A stretch of 64,000 bases of DNA from Alentia gelatinosa. Taxonomy: Eukaryota; Annelida; Polychaeta; Phyllodocida; Polynoidae. Location of the stretch: contig OX465587.1 in NCBI GenBank assembly GCA_950022655.1, positions 30,879,716 to 30,943,715 on the forward strand, written 5' to 3'. Numbering within the stretch: the stretch's first letter is position 1; each line of letters begins with the position of its first letter. This document shows positions 1 to 20,830 of this stretch, in pieces. Under the pieces are notes generated by a model. That model was not told the origin of the DNA. It saw nothing but the letters and a program-made list of their open reading frames with translations, and made no database searches. Made by a program: the position numbers and the translations under genes.

Positions 1-409
1 AGGGCTACTTCAATTATGATAATAATAACATTGAATGTTAGTGGTTTAAAAAAATTCAAACAACACAGACATGATTATTGGTACTAGATGCTCATAAGAA
101 AAAACTATGAAGAAATTTATCAACTTTTTAGGTTAACAGAATTTTGAGTCCAGAGTTCCTACCATCCTTTAGTGCTAAGAACATACACACACACAAAAGA
201 CAATATGTGACTGACAGAAATGTCAATTACAGCTTTAGTCACTGTCCTTGAACAATGTTGTTTAATATGATTGGAAGATGGGTGAGTAGCAAACCATATG
301 TATTGTAAGGTGATATTCCACGATAATGAATAACCTTGTATTGTATTTTGTTTGAATGTAATGATTAATTTTAACAGGAAATAATTACTTAATCTCATTG
401 ATTTTGCAG
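1..409. other. intron of the ABCC4-like gene (partial), no feature seen
   Basis: AT-rich sequence with stops in all frames, ending in a pyrimidine-rich stretch and the acceptor AG at 408-409. I see no further upstream exon in it. Confidence 0.5.
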
Positions 410-10771
<10,362 letters not shown>

Positions 10772-11030
10772 TTTTAGTTGGTGGAATACTGAGCCATAAG
10801 TCCTGGTTTTGTTTTATAGTTATTAGAAATTACCTTCATTTATATATACAAGAAAGCAAGTTGTGTATGGTAACTACTTTTGTTTTTTTCAATCTTCATA
10901 ATTTCTATTTGTAAAATACAAAGACAGTGCATGCATTATTGCAGGTAAGGAAGTAGGTTAAGAGAACATCAGTACAATAACGTCTGGCTAGACTGTTATA
11001 CCTGGTAAATTGATCGATTGAAATCTGACA

Positions 11031-11094
<64 letters not shown>

Positions 11095-11680
11095 TATTTA
11101 TGATAATTAAAGGGCTATCCAAGGTATTCCAAAGTATTCTTGGCAATTTCAAATTGAAACTGAACAAAATAACTCACTACTTTGTAGTATAAACAATGAA
11201 ATTTGAAAAAAGGTTCTTCACTGAGTTTATAAAACTGATAAATGGTTTCTACATAACTTGTAGAATAAGGTTATGTTATGACATGGTACTGCATGGGTAT
11301 TGTATAATAAATTTGTAGCCTTAGATTATTATTCCATGTTCATGGTTAATGATTGACATGTTGGTTACAGTTGCAGTTGAGACTATAAATACGCAGCCAA
11401 TGAATATTCAAATACTTGGAAAGACAATCTAAGGTTTAGCATCTGGTAATAAACAGCAATTCCCAAAATAATCCAATATGAGTTACGATTTTCCTAACAT
11501 TTAGCCACAATAGGCCTTCTTACAAACGAGGAAACATATATACCAAGTTAACTCATGTCTAATCATAACTTCCAACAACTATTGTTATGTTCACTTATTC
11601 CTGATCAGATCATCTATGACCTATGGACCTGTTGCCTATGTAACCAGTGTCTATCAATACCTGACATTTTGAATGTTCCA
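10772..11680. other. 3' UTR/downstream of ABCC4-like gene, candidate poly(A) signals
   Basis: AT-rich sequence after the stop. AATAAA occurs at 11306-11311, with another in GGTAATAAACAG near 11445. Either could be the polyadenylation signal; the sequence does not decide. An (AT)n run lies between stop and signals. Confidence 0.35.
11031..11092. repeat. (AT)n microsatellite
   Basis: About 60 bases of nearly uninterrupted alternating A and T, with one TT interruption near the start. Confidence 0.95.
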
Positions 11681-11684
11681 TTTT

Positions 11685-12180
11685 GGATTTAAAAGCATCT
11701 TTAATTGTTTGGATTGTATCAACCGATTTACTTGTGAATAGTTTGGGTTCACAATGATCTGGTCAATAGATATACAATATCACCAGTTTTTCTGTGAGAG
11801 GTCTTTCCAGTAACAAAACCTGCAGCTCTAGATCCTTGTTGCTTTAGTTTAAATGTGCAAACCTGTTACAATCATGCGGTATGTTATTTTCAACAAACAC
11901 ACACAAGCCTCCCCCTAATTTCAGTTTATTATCATCATTATTTTCCTTCCACAACCTATCCATTCTATTTCTTTTTTATATAATTACTTAGTATGTAAGA
12001 GTTAGGAGTGTTAAATTCTGTGTGCCAAGTTTCGGAAGCACTAATAATATCCCATTTATTCAGCTGGGCTTCCACAGCTAGGGATTCATAACTTGATCTA
12101 ATGCTTCTAAGGCTGGCATGAACAATTTTAAAATATCTTAACCTAAACACCTTATTCCCATCAAGTAGGGTACTCATTAG
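11685..12180 (-). pseudogene. non-LTR retrotransposon AP-endonuclease relic
   Basis: The minus strand reads LRYFKIVHASLRSIRSSYES, then DIISASETWHTEF and SYILSNY (11985-12150). This matches the start of LINE AP-endonuclease domains (NIRSL.., then DI..(L/I)SETWL, then ..Y). Further downstream on the minus strand GGGLCVFVENNI and a LVILYIY segment correspond to the next endonuclease strands. The frame breaks several times. It is the same strand as the RT relic at 9150-9700, but the host exon 10535-10771 lies between them, so they are probably separate fragments. Confidence 0.7.
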
Positions 12181-13467
12181 GAATTAATCTAGAAAAATCC
12201 TTTACATAAGCATGGAGAAGAGAAGTTAAATCCAGTGATCCCAAATATTCCCAAAATAAGGGAGGAACTGGGGTGGTAAAAGGACCAAATAATTATTCCA
12301 AACAATAACATAGCAACCAGGACTTCCTTGGTAACTGGGACCTCCTTAGTGACAACACACCCTTGGCAACCAGTAACAACAAACCAAGAAGGAGTAAACA
12401 AAAGACAATATCAACTACTACAAATTAATAAGTAAAGACCCACAATCCAACCCCCCAGCCCCGACACATACGTAACTACTACATTCAGAAATACTCACCT
12501 CATTCTTCGAATTCGTTGAGTATTTCTGACCACAATATCTCTGAAGAGATTCCTTTCAGTCACACTAACCATGTCTCTCTATATTATCATACTTCTCTAG
12601 TCTGAGGTTTAGTTTCGAGAGAATACCAGTCGTGCTCAATATAGCAACATCATGTCTGTCAGGTTTATCTTGTAAATCATTTATACACTGCACTATTTCA
12701 AGATTAGTTGACTCACCTGTTAGTTAGGGAACTGGCACTTGATCTAGTAGTATGGCGGGCGCTGGATCGATCATGATGAGCTGCGTAGTAGCGGGCGATA
12801 ATAGGGGAGTAGCTGGCTTGCTCCATTCAGCGGGAGCTGACGACCTGTTTTTCGGTTGGTCAAATTTGGCCTTCCTTTACCAGTCATCTTTGTTCTTTAG
12901 AACTAATGACACATAATCCGCAAAAAAAACCCACTTAATGTCATGGCCTGCCACATAAAATTTGCCTATGTTGAATCTATGTCGTTTTTTATTAGGGGTA
13001 GAATAATGAGGCATATTTCATTTACCAATGCTATGAAAATGTTTACAAATCATTATCATTGTTGAGACCAGTTACCATTTAAATGATTTAATGTTAATTG
13101 TAGAAGTGAGAGTAAAAGAACATTGAAGTTGGAGAGTTAGGTGGTTTAACTTCTAATGGGATAATAGATGCACATTTGAAATAGACATCTTGTAAATTCT
13201 CCCGCCTACAGAATGCATTGACATGGATTTTACAAACATTGGCTGTTCTATCATTTAGAACTAATGCAAGGGCAGGAAATTACTGTCATTTTACTACATT
13301 TTGGCTCAGGACACTGTCTACCACATAATCAGCAAGATTCAACCTATATTTATAAGGATAACGGCTGCTGAGTTGAGCTGTACCAATGTGTCCGACCAGT
13401 TAGCTAGGGCTCTATGGGACTACTCTCTGACTGTCTGCACCACTAAACAGTCAGAGGAGTAAAGGAA
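12181..13467. other. intergenic, possible LINE 5' (ORF1) remnant on minus strand
   Basis: Directly upstream of the endonuclease relic on the minus strand. 12540-12760 gives a leucine-rich reading (for example IVQCINDLQDKPDRHD then LSKLNLRLEKYD) that could be an ORF1 coiled region, but this is weak. TTTAGAACTAATG occurs twice (about 12896 and 13255). The rest shows nothing recognisable. Confidence 0.25.
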
Positions 13468-13922
13468 ATGGGCCATGTCTACTGGTCATTCATGCATGAC
13501 TGGCAGGAGGTGGGGAGGATAGAGGGGGTAGGTAGAGGGGTGAAGGGACTGGGCCAAGTCTACTGGTCATCCATGTATGACTGGCAGGAGGTGGGGAGGA
13601 TAGAGGGGGTAGGTAGAGGGGTGAAGGGACTGCGCCAAGTCTACTGGTCATCCATGCATGACTGGCAGGAGGTGGGGAGGATGGAGGGGGTAGGTAGAGG
13701 GGTGAAGGGACTGGGCCATGTCTACTGGTCAGTCATTCATGACTGGCAAGTGGTAGGGAAGATGGAGGAGGTAGGTAGAGGGGTGAAGGGACTGGGCCAT
13801 GTCTACTGGTCAGTCATTCATGACTGGCAAGTGGTGGGGAAGATGGAGGAGGTAGGTAGAGGGGTGAAGGGACTGGGCCAAGTCTACTGGTTAGTCATTC
13901 ATGACTGGCAGCAGGTGCTTTG
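13468..13922. repeat. 81-bp minisatellite with open frame, about 5.5 copies
   Basis: Tandem units of 81 bp, each holding CTACTGGTCA and ATGACTGGCA followed by a purine-rich stretch (GAGGTGGGGAGGAT, GGTAGAGGGGTGAAGGGACT). Because 81 is a multiple of three, one + frame stays open for about 150 codons with a 27-residue repeat (VYWSxxHDWQ then VGRGVKGLG). No splice signals, signal peptide or family match support a real protein, so it is called a minisatellite. Copies differ by a few substitutions, more in the last three. Confidence 0.85.
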
Positions 13923-13980
13923 ATTAAATTGTGTGGAAGACGGAGTATGTGACCCTATGGTAACACAACCACAACTACCA

Positions 13981-14160
13981 GCCTGAGCGTTTAAACCCGG
14001 TCAGGTTCGCGAGTCCGCCGTCTCTTCTCATTGGTCGAGCGTACGTGTTTACTCGACGTTCATTGGTTGCTAATGACGCTTTTCCCCGCTCGCGCCTGAC
14101 AACGTCCGTGACGTTGTGCGGTCGGCTGCGTTCGCTGACGCCGTTCTGTGTGTACAGGGG
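13981..14160. promoter_or_regulatory. CpG-rich patch with inverted CCAAT boxes, promoter-like
   Basis: A local rise in GC and CpG after the minisatellite, with CATTGGTCGAG near 14029, TTCATTGGTTGC near 14062, several TGACG motifs and CG pairs throughout. Paired CCAAT boxes in CpG-rich DNA are typical of animal promoters. No exon is recognisable on either side, so it may be an orphan promoter, a repeat fragment or chance. Confidence 0.3.
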
Positions 14161-14925
14161 CCGAACATAGCATATGGGGAAGGGGGGGCAGTGCCTGTAT
14201 TATGTAGGGACTGACCATTTTACCCTTGGGTGGGTTTTTTTCGTCATTTTTTCTGAATTGGAATTTAGGCTACTGTCTGACTGACTGTGGCCGTGTGTGG
14301 TATGTGACCTACTTATCCAATTCAAGGAGAGAGATCTACAAGGTTGTGGTTTCGAATCTATACTGAATTCTCGTCAGGTGTCATAGGGACGTGCCGTTCA
14401 ACGTCTCTGGATTTGGTTGGATCTCAACCATATTTGCGGATGGTATTGCGTAGAAAAAAATTGTTTTTTTCGTGCTGGTGAAGCGTTCATCACTGTCATG
14501 TTTCGCTCTCAGGCTGGTGCAATGGGGTTGGGTTCGAGATTACCAATTCGCGCTATTGAGTGTGTAATTGCTTTGATTAAATTGGTTTGATCACGGACAT
14601 GGAAGACCTGGATAAGAAACCCACCCGTGTTGGCCTACTTATGATTGCCTCGCTATTGTTCTCGAGTTCACACCTTTGCTGCAAGGCGGCGCCGCATTAG
14701 CACCTTAGTTTAACACCTTATCCACTAGATGGCATGTAGAGCATGCATCATTCTATGGTGTAATTAGGTATAAGAACACCATGCCTCTGGTGCAATGAGA
14801 CTGAAGCATCCTTCATATCACTATCATATATTCATATATCATTTGATTATAAAAAATCAGTTAAAATAATGTGAACAGAAATAATTATATTTATTTCACT
14901 ATGAAAATAAAAAAATTAAATTAAC
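14161..14925. other. intergenic, nothing recognised
   Basis: Mixed composition with short homopolymer runs (G7 near 14182, T and A runs near 14450). No coding or repeat structure recognised before the satellite starts near 14930. Confidence 0.4.
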
Positions 14926-15880
14926 CATAATTTCAACTGTTCTATTTAGGAAGTGTCTTGAGATCGTCGGTGAAATAGTCTATTAAGGGTTGGCATGATG
15001 GGAATATTTTTGAAATCTTGACTTCTGTGCCTGATTATCTGAAAATGAGGGAAATGTGCCTGCCGACCCAGTCTAAGTCACACAAAATCTGCCGCTTGTC
15101 TGGAATCCCCCAGCACACATACAGTCATAATCTTTACTGTCCCAGTTAGGTACATATCTGAAATCGTCAGTGAAATAGTCTATTAAGGCCTGTTGAGGGG
15201 GATATATTTTTGAAATCTCGATTTTCCATGTCAACACCCTGAAATTGAGGCAAATCTGAGTCCTGACCCTTCCCAAAGTGACCCAAAATGTGCCACTTGT
15301 CTAGAACCCCCTACTATGCGTAGGACCATAATTTCAACTGTTCTATTTAGGAAGTGTCTTGAGATCGTCGGTGAAATAGTCTATTAAGGGTTGGCGTGAT
15401 GGGAATATTTTTGAAATCTTGATTTTCTGTGCCTGATTATCCGAAAATGAGGGAAATGTGCCTGCCGACCCCAGTCTAAGTCACACAAAATCTGCCGCTT
15501 GTCTGGAATCCCCCAGCACACTTACAGTCATAATCTTTACTGTCCCAGTTAGGTACATATCTGAAATCGTCGGTGAAATAATCTATTAAGGCCTGTTGAG
15601 GGGGATATATTTTTGAAATCTCGATTTTCCATGTCAACAGCCTGAAATTGAGGCAAATCTGAGTCCTGACCCTTCCCAAAGTGACCCAAAATGTGCCACT
15701 TGTCCAGAACCCCCTACTACGCTTAGGACCATAATTTCAACTGTTCTATTTAGGAAGTGTCTTGAGATCGTCGGTGAAATAGTCTATTAAGGGTTGGCGT
15801 GATGGGAATATTTTTGAAATCTTGATTTTCTGTGCCTGATTATCTGAAAATGAGGGAAATGAGGCCCCTTGAAAATAAAA
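14926..15880 (-). repeat. ~201-bp satellite, inverted-orientation block (~4.7 monomers)
   Basis: Repeats in 403-bp dimers (the same phrase recurs at 15073 and 15476), made of two diverged ~201-bp monomers. These are reverse complements of the monomers in the following block. Read on the minus strand, one monomer type stays open for about 67 codons (for example DYFTDDFRYVPNWDSKDYD). Divergence from the + block is higher than divergence within it, suggesting that this flank is older and less homogenised. Confidence 0.9.
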
Positions 15881-15902
15881 GAATTCCGACCTGAGAGTTT
15901 CC
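15881..15902. other. orientation-switch junction between satellite blocks
   Basis: A short non-satellite spacer (AATAAAAGAATTCCGACC lies inside it) separates the minus-oriented from the plus-oriented monomers. The monomers face away from each other at this point. Confidence 0.6.
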
Positions 15903-18900
15903 ACCTCATCAGGCCTTAATGAACTATTTCATCAATGATTTCAGATATGTACCTAAATGGGACAGCAAAGATTATGACTGTGAGTGTGCTGGGGGCTTCC
16001 AGACAATTTGCAGATTTTGTGTGACTTTGACTGGGGTCAGCAGGCAGATTTCAGCAATTTTCAGAAAATCTGACATGGGAAACCAAGATTTTGAAAATAT
16101 TCCCATCTCACCAAGCCTTAATGAACTATTTCATCAAAGATTCCAACATACTTCCTAAATAGACCAGCAGAAGTTATGGCCCTAGGTGTGCTGGGGTGTT
16201 CCAGACAATTGGCAGATTTTGGGTCACTTTGGGTCTGGTCAGGAGTCAGATTTGCCTCATTTTCAGGGTGTTGACATGGGAAATCCATATTTTCAAATTA
16301 TTTCCACCTCAACAGGCCTTAATGAACTATTTCATCAACGATTTCAGATATGTACCTAAATGGGACAGTAGAGATTATGGCTGAAGGTGTTCTCGGAGGT
16401 TCATGACAATTGGCAGATTTTGGGTCACTTTGGGTCTGGTCAGGAGTCAGATTTGCCTCATTTTCAGGGTGTTGACATGGGAAATCCATATTTTCAAATT
16501 ATTTCCACCTCAACAGGCCTTAATGAACTATTTCATCAACGATTTCAGATATGTACCTAAATGGGACAGTAGAGATTATGGCTGAAGGTGTTCTCGGAGG
16601 TTCATGACAATTGGCAGATTTTGGGTCACTTTGGGTCTGGTCAGGAGTCAGATTTGCCTCATTTTCAAGGTGTTGACATGGGAAATCCATATTTTCAAAT
16701 TATTTCCACCTCAACAGGCCTTAATGAACTATTTCATCAACGATTTCAGATATGTACCTAAATGGGACAGTAGAGATTATGGCTGAAGGTGTTCTCGGAG
16801 GTTCATGACAATTGGCAGATTTTGGGTCACTTTGGGTCTGGTCAGGAGTCAGATTTGCCTCATTTTCAGGGTGTTGACATGGGAAATCCATATTTTCAAA
16901 TTATTTCCACCTCAACAGGCCTCAATGAACTATTTCATCAATGATTTCAGATATGTACCTAAATGGGACAGTAGAGATTATGGCTGAAGGTGTTCTCGGA
17001 GGTTCCAGACAATTGGCAGATTTTGGGTCACTTTGGATCTGGTCAGGAGTCAGATTTGCCTCATTTTCGGGTGCTGACATGGGAAATCTATATTTTGAAA
17101 ATATTCCCATCACGCCAGGCCTTAATGAACTATTTCATCAACGATTTCAGATATGTACCTAAATGGGACAGTAAAGATTATGACTGTAGGTGTTCTCGGG
17201 GGTTCCAGACAATTGCCAGAATTTGTGTGACTTTGGCTGGGGTCAGCAGGCAGATTTCAGCCATTTTCAGAAAAACCGACATGGGAAACCAAGATTTTGA
17301 AAATATTCCCATCTCACCAAGCATTAATGAACTATTTCATCAACGATTTTAACATAGTTCCTAAATAGACCAGCAGAAATTATGGCCCTAGGTGTGCTGG
17401 GGTGTTCCAGACAATTGGCAGATCTTGGGTCACTTTTGGTCTGGTCAGGAGTCAGATTTGCCTCATTTTCAGGGTGTTGACATGGAAAATCCATATTTTC
17501 AAATTATTTCCATCTCAACAGGCCTTAATGAACTATTTCATCAACGATTTCAGATATGTACCTAAATGGGACAGTAGAGATTATGGCTGAAGGTGTTCAC
17601 GGAGGTTCCAGACAATTGGCAGATTTTGGGTCACTTTCGATCTGGTCAGGAGTCAGATTTGCCTCATTTTCAGGGTGTTGACATGGGAAATCCATATTTT
17701 CAAATTATTTCCACCTCAACAGGCCTTAATGAACTATTTCATCAACGATTTCAGATATGTACCTAAATGGGACAGTAGAGATTATGGCTGAAGGTGTTCT
17801 CGGAGGTTCCAGACAATTGGCAGATTTTGGGTCACTTTGGATCTGGTCAGGAGTCAGATTTGCCTCATTTTCAGGGTGCTGACATGGGAAATCCATATTT
17901 TGAAAATATTCCCATCACGCCAGGCCTTAATGAACTATTTCATCAACGATTTCAGATATGTACCTAAATGGGACAGTAAAGATTATGACTGTAGGTGCTC
18001 TCGGGGGTTCCAGACAATTGGCAGATTTTGGGTCACTTTGGGTCTGGTCAGCAGGCAGATTTCAGCCATTTTCAGAAAAACCAACATGGGAAACCAAGAA
18101 TTTGAAAATATTCCCATCTCACCAAGCATTAATGAACTATTTCATCAACGATTTTAACATAGTTCCTAAATAGACCAGCAGAAATTATGGCCCTAGGTGT
18201 GCTGGGGTGTTCCAGACAATTGGCAGATTTTGGGTCACTTTGGGTCTGGTCAGGAGTCAGATTTGCCTCATTTTCAGGGTGTTGACATGGGAAATCCATA
18301 TTTTCAAATTATTTCCACCTCAACAGGCCTTAATGAACTATTTCATCAACGATTTCAGATATGTACCTAAATGGGACAGTAGAGATTATGGCTGAAGGTG
18401 TTCTCGGAGGTTCCAGACAATTGGCAGATTTGGGTCACTTTGGGTTCTGGTAAGGAGTCAGATTTGCCTCATTTTCAGGGTGTTGACATGGGAAATCCAT
18501 ATTTTCAAATTATTTCCACCTCAACAGGCCTTAATGAACTATTTCATCAACGATTTCAGATATGTACCTAAATGGGACAGTAGAGATTATGGCTGAAGGT
18601 GTTCTCGGAGGTTCCAGACAATTGGCAGATTTTGGGTCACTTTGGATCTGGTCAGGAGTCAGATTTGCCTCATTTTCAGGGTGCTGACATGGGAAATCCA
18701 TATTTTGAAAATATTCCCATCTCAACAGGCCTTAATGAACTATTTCATCAACGATTTCAGATATGTACCTAAATGGGACAGTAGAGATTATGGCTGAAGG
18801 TGTTCACGGAGGTTCCAGACAATTGGCAGATTTTGGGTCACTTTCGATCTGGTCAGGAGTCAGATTTGCCTCATTTTCAGGGTGTTGACATGGGAAATCC

Positions 18901-20206
18901 ATATTTTCAAATTATTTCCACCTCAACAGGCCTTAATGAACTATTTCATCAACGATTTCAGATATGTACCTAAATGGGACAGTAGAGATTATGGCTGAAG
19001 GTGTTCTCGGAGGTTCCAGACAATTGGCAGATTTTGGGTCACTTTGGATCTGGTCAGGAGTCAGATTTGCCTCATTTTCAGGGTGCTGACATGGGAAATC
19101 CATATTTTGAAAATATTCCCATCACGCCAGGCCTTAATGAACTATTTCATCAACGATTTCAGATATGTACCTAAATGGGACAGTAAAGATTATGACTGTA
19201 GGTGCTCTCGGGGGTTCCAGACAATTGGCAGATTTTGGGTCACTTTGGGTCTGGTCAGCAGGCAGATTTCAGCCATTTTCAGAAAAACCAACATGGGAAA
19301 CCAAGAATTTGAAAATATTCCCATCTCACCAAGCATTAATGAACTATTTCATCAACGATTTTAACATAGTTCCTAAATAGACCAGCAGAAATTATGGCCC
19401 TAGGTGTGCTGGGGTGTTCCAGACAATTGGCAGATTTTGGGTCACTTTGGGTCTGGTCAGGAGTCAGATTTGCCTCATTTTCAGGGTGTTGACATGGGAA
19501 ATCCATATTTTCAAATTATTTCCACCTCAACAGGCCTTAATGAACTATTTCATCAACGATTTCAGATATGTACCTAAATGGGACAGTAGAGATTATGGCT
19601 GAAGGTGTTCTCGGAGGTTCCAGACAATTGGCAGATTTGGGTCACTTTGGGTTCTGGTAAGGAGTCAGATTTGCCTCATTTTCAGGGTGTTGACATGGGA
19701 AATCCATATTTTCAAATTATTTCCACCTCAACAGGCCTTAATGAACTATTTCATCAACGATTTCAGATATGTACCTAAATGGGACAGTAGAGATTATGGC
19801 TGAAGGTGTTCTCGGAGGTTCCAGACAATTGGCAGATTTTGGGTCACTTTGGATCTGGTCAGGAGTCAGATTTGCCTCATTTTCAGGGTGCTGACATGGG
19901 AAATCCATATTTTGAAAATATTCCCATCACGCCAGGCCTTAATGAACTATTTCATCAACGATTTCAGATATGTACCTAAATGGGACAGTAGAGATTATGG
20001 CTGAAGGTGTTCACGGAGGTTCCAGACAATTGGCAGATTTTGGGTCACTTTGGATCTGGTCAGGAGTCAGATTTGCCTCATTTTCAGGGTGTTGACATGG
20101 GAAATCCATATTTTGAAAATATTCCTATCACGCCAGGCCTTAATGAACTATTTCATCAACGATTTCAGATATGTACCTAAATGGGACAGTAAATATTATG
20201 ACTGTA
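15903..20206 (+). repeat. ~201-bp satellite, direct block (~21 monomers)
   Basis: Monomers recur every ~201 bp, with the phrase TTAATGAACTATTTCATCAA in almost every unit. Three successive units at about 16400, 16601 and 16802 share a private variant (TTCATGACAATTGG). A larger period of 1,207 bp (six monomers) is also present: the block starting near 17590 reappears near 18797 almost unchanged. The + frame is open over one to two monomers in many units (NYFINDFRYVPKWDS is recurrent), interrupted by a TGA in units reading GATTATGGCTGA. No start, splice or family evidence makes it a gene. Confidence 0.93.
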
Positions 20207-20742
20207 GATTAAGATAGATGGAAGGGTACTGGTCTTTTTTGTCTTAATGTATATAAATGTGTAGGTATTTGGTTCTATTGATATCAAAATCCCAGTTTAA
20301 GTCAGGATCAGAACTATAAAGACATTACATAGGTGTCATAAATGGGATTGATGTGCATTTTAGATCATATTTCTACTCCTATTTTTTGCTGAAATATGGA
20401 ATATTTATTACCTACTATATCTAAAAAACTACGATTCTGGTAGTATCTGCTTGGACTTCTGCCCGCACATAAGGACAGAGTGAAGCAGACTTAGGCTTGG
20501 AAAGTGAGAATCTCGTGGAGGAAAATATTAGAATCTGTTCTTCTTTTTTGTAGATCTATTGGCAGAAATATCTTTTCTCTTATGATTTATTTCGAGCCAT
20601 GCCGAAATCAATGTCTAGTAGTGTAGTTTTCTTATCTACTTTTCTTGTGAGAAACCAATGAGATCTCAACTTTCGCTGGTCGCCCCACTTTCAAACCTCC
20701 GCTGATTCCCTCCACCCAGCAACAGCCTAAGTATTTGACCTT

Positions 20743-20830
20743 ATTAGAGCATCTGACTTTGTGGAGTAGTCGGCAGGGTGTTTCCCTGGCAATGCCAGTG
20801 TCGGGTGTTCGAACCCAGCAATAGGCAGCC
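20743..20830 (+). repeat. tRNA-like segment inside each array monomer (first copy shown)
   Basis: TTAGAGCATCTGACTT resembles the D-arm to anticodon-arm part of a tRNA. About 50 bp downstream GTGTTCGAACCC matches the pol III box B consensus (GWTCRANNC). A proper box A upstream and an acceptor stem are not found, so this looks like a tRNA-derived SINE remnant captured in the monomer and repeated in nearly all copies. One copy (near 25457) lacks the TTAGAGCATC part. Confidence 0.4.

Noticed and set aside
13200..13400. Cys-rich minus-strand readings suggesting a PHD-type zinc finger of a LINE ORF1
   Set aside because: The Cys/His spacing does not fit a PHD finger and the frame breaks at once.
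16196..19602. Recurrent 60-120-codon frames in the 201-bp satellite as real genes
   Set aside because: They stop at a TGA in most monomers and lack initiation or splice evidence; kept as a finding only because the frame is preserved across divergent copies.
20743..20830. Functional tRNA gene in the monomer
   Set aside because: No acceptor stem, no proper box A and no cloverleaf can be drawn; only inner tRNA-like parts and box B are present.
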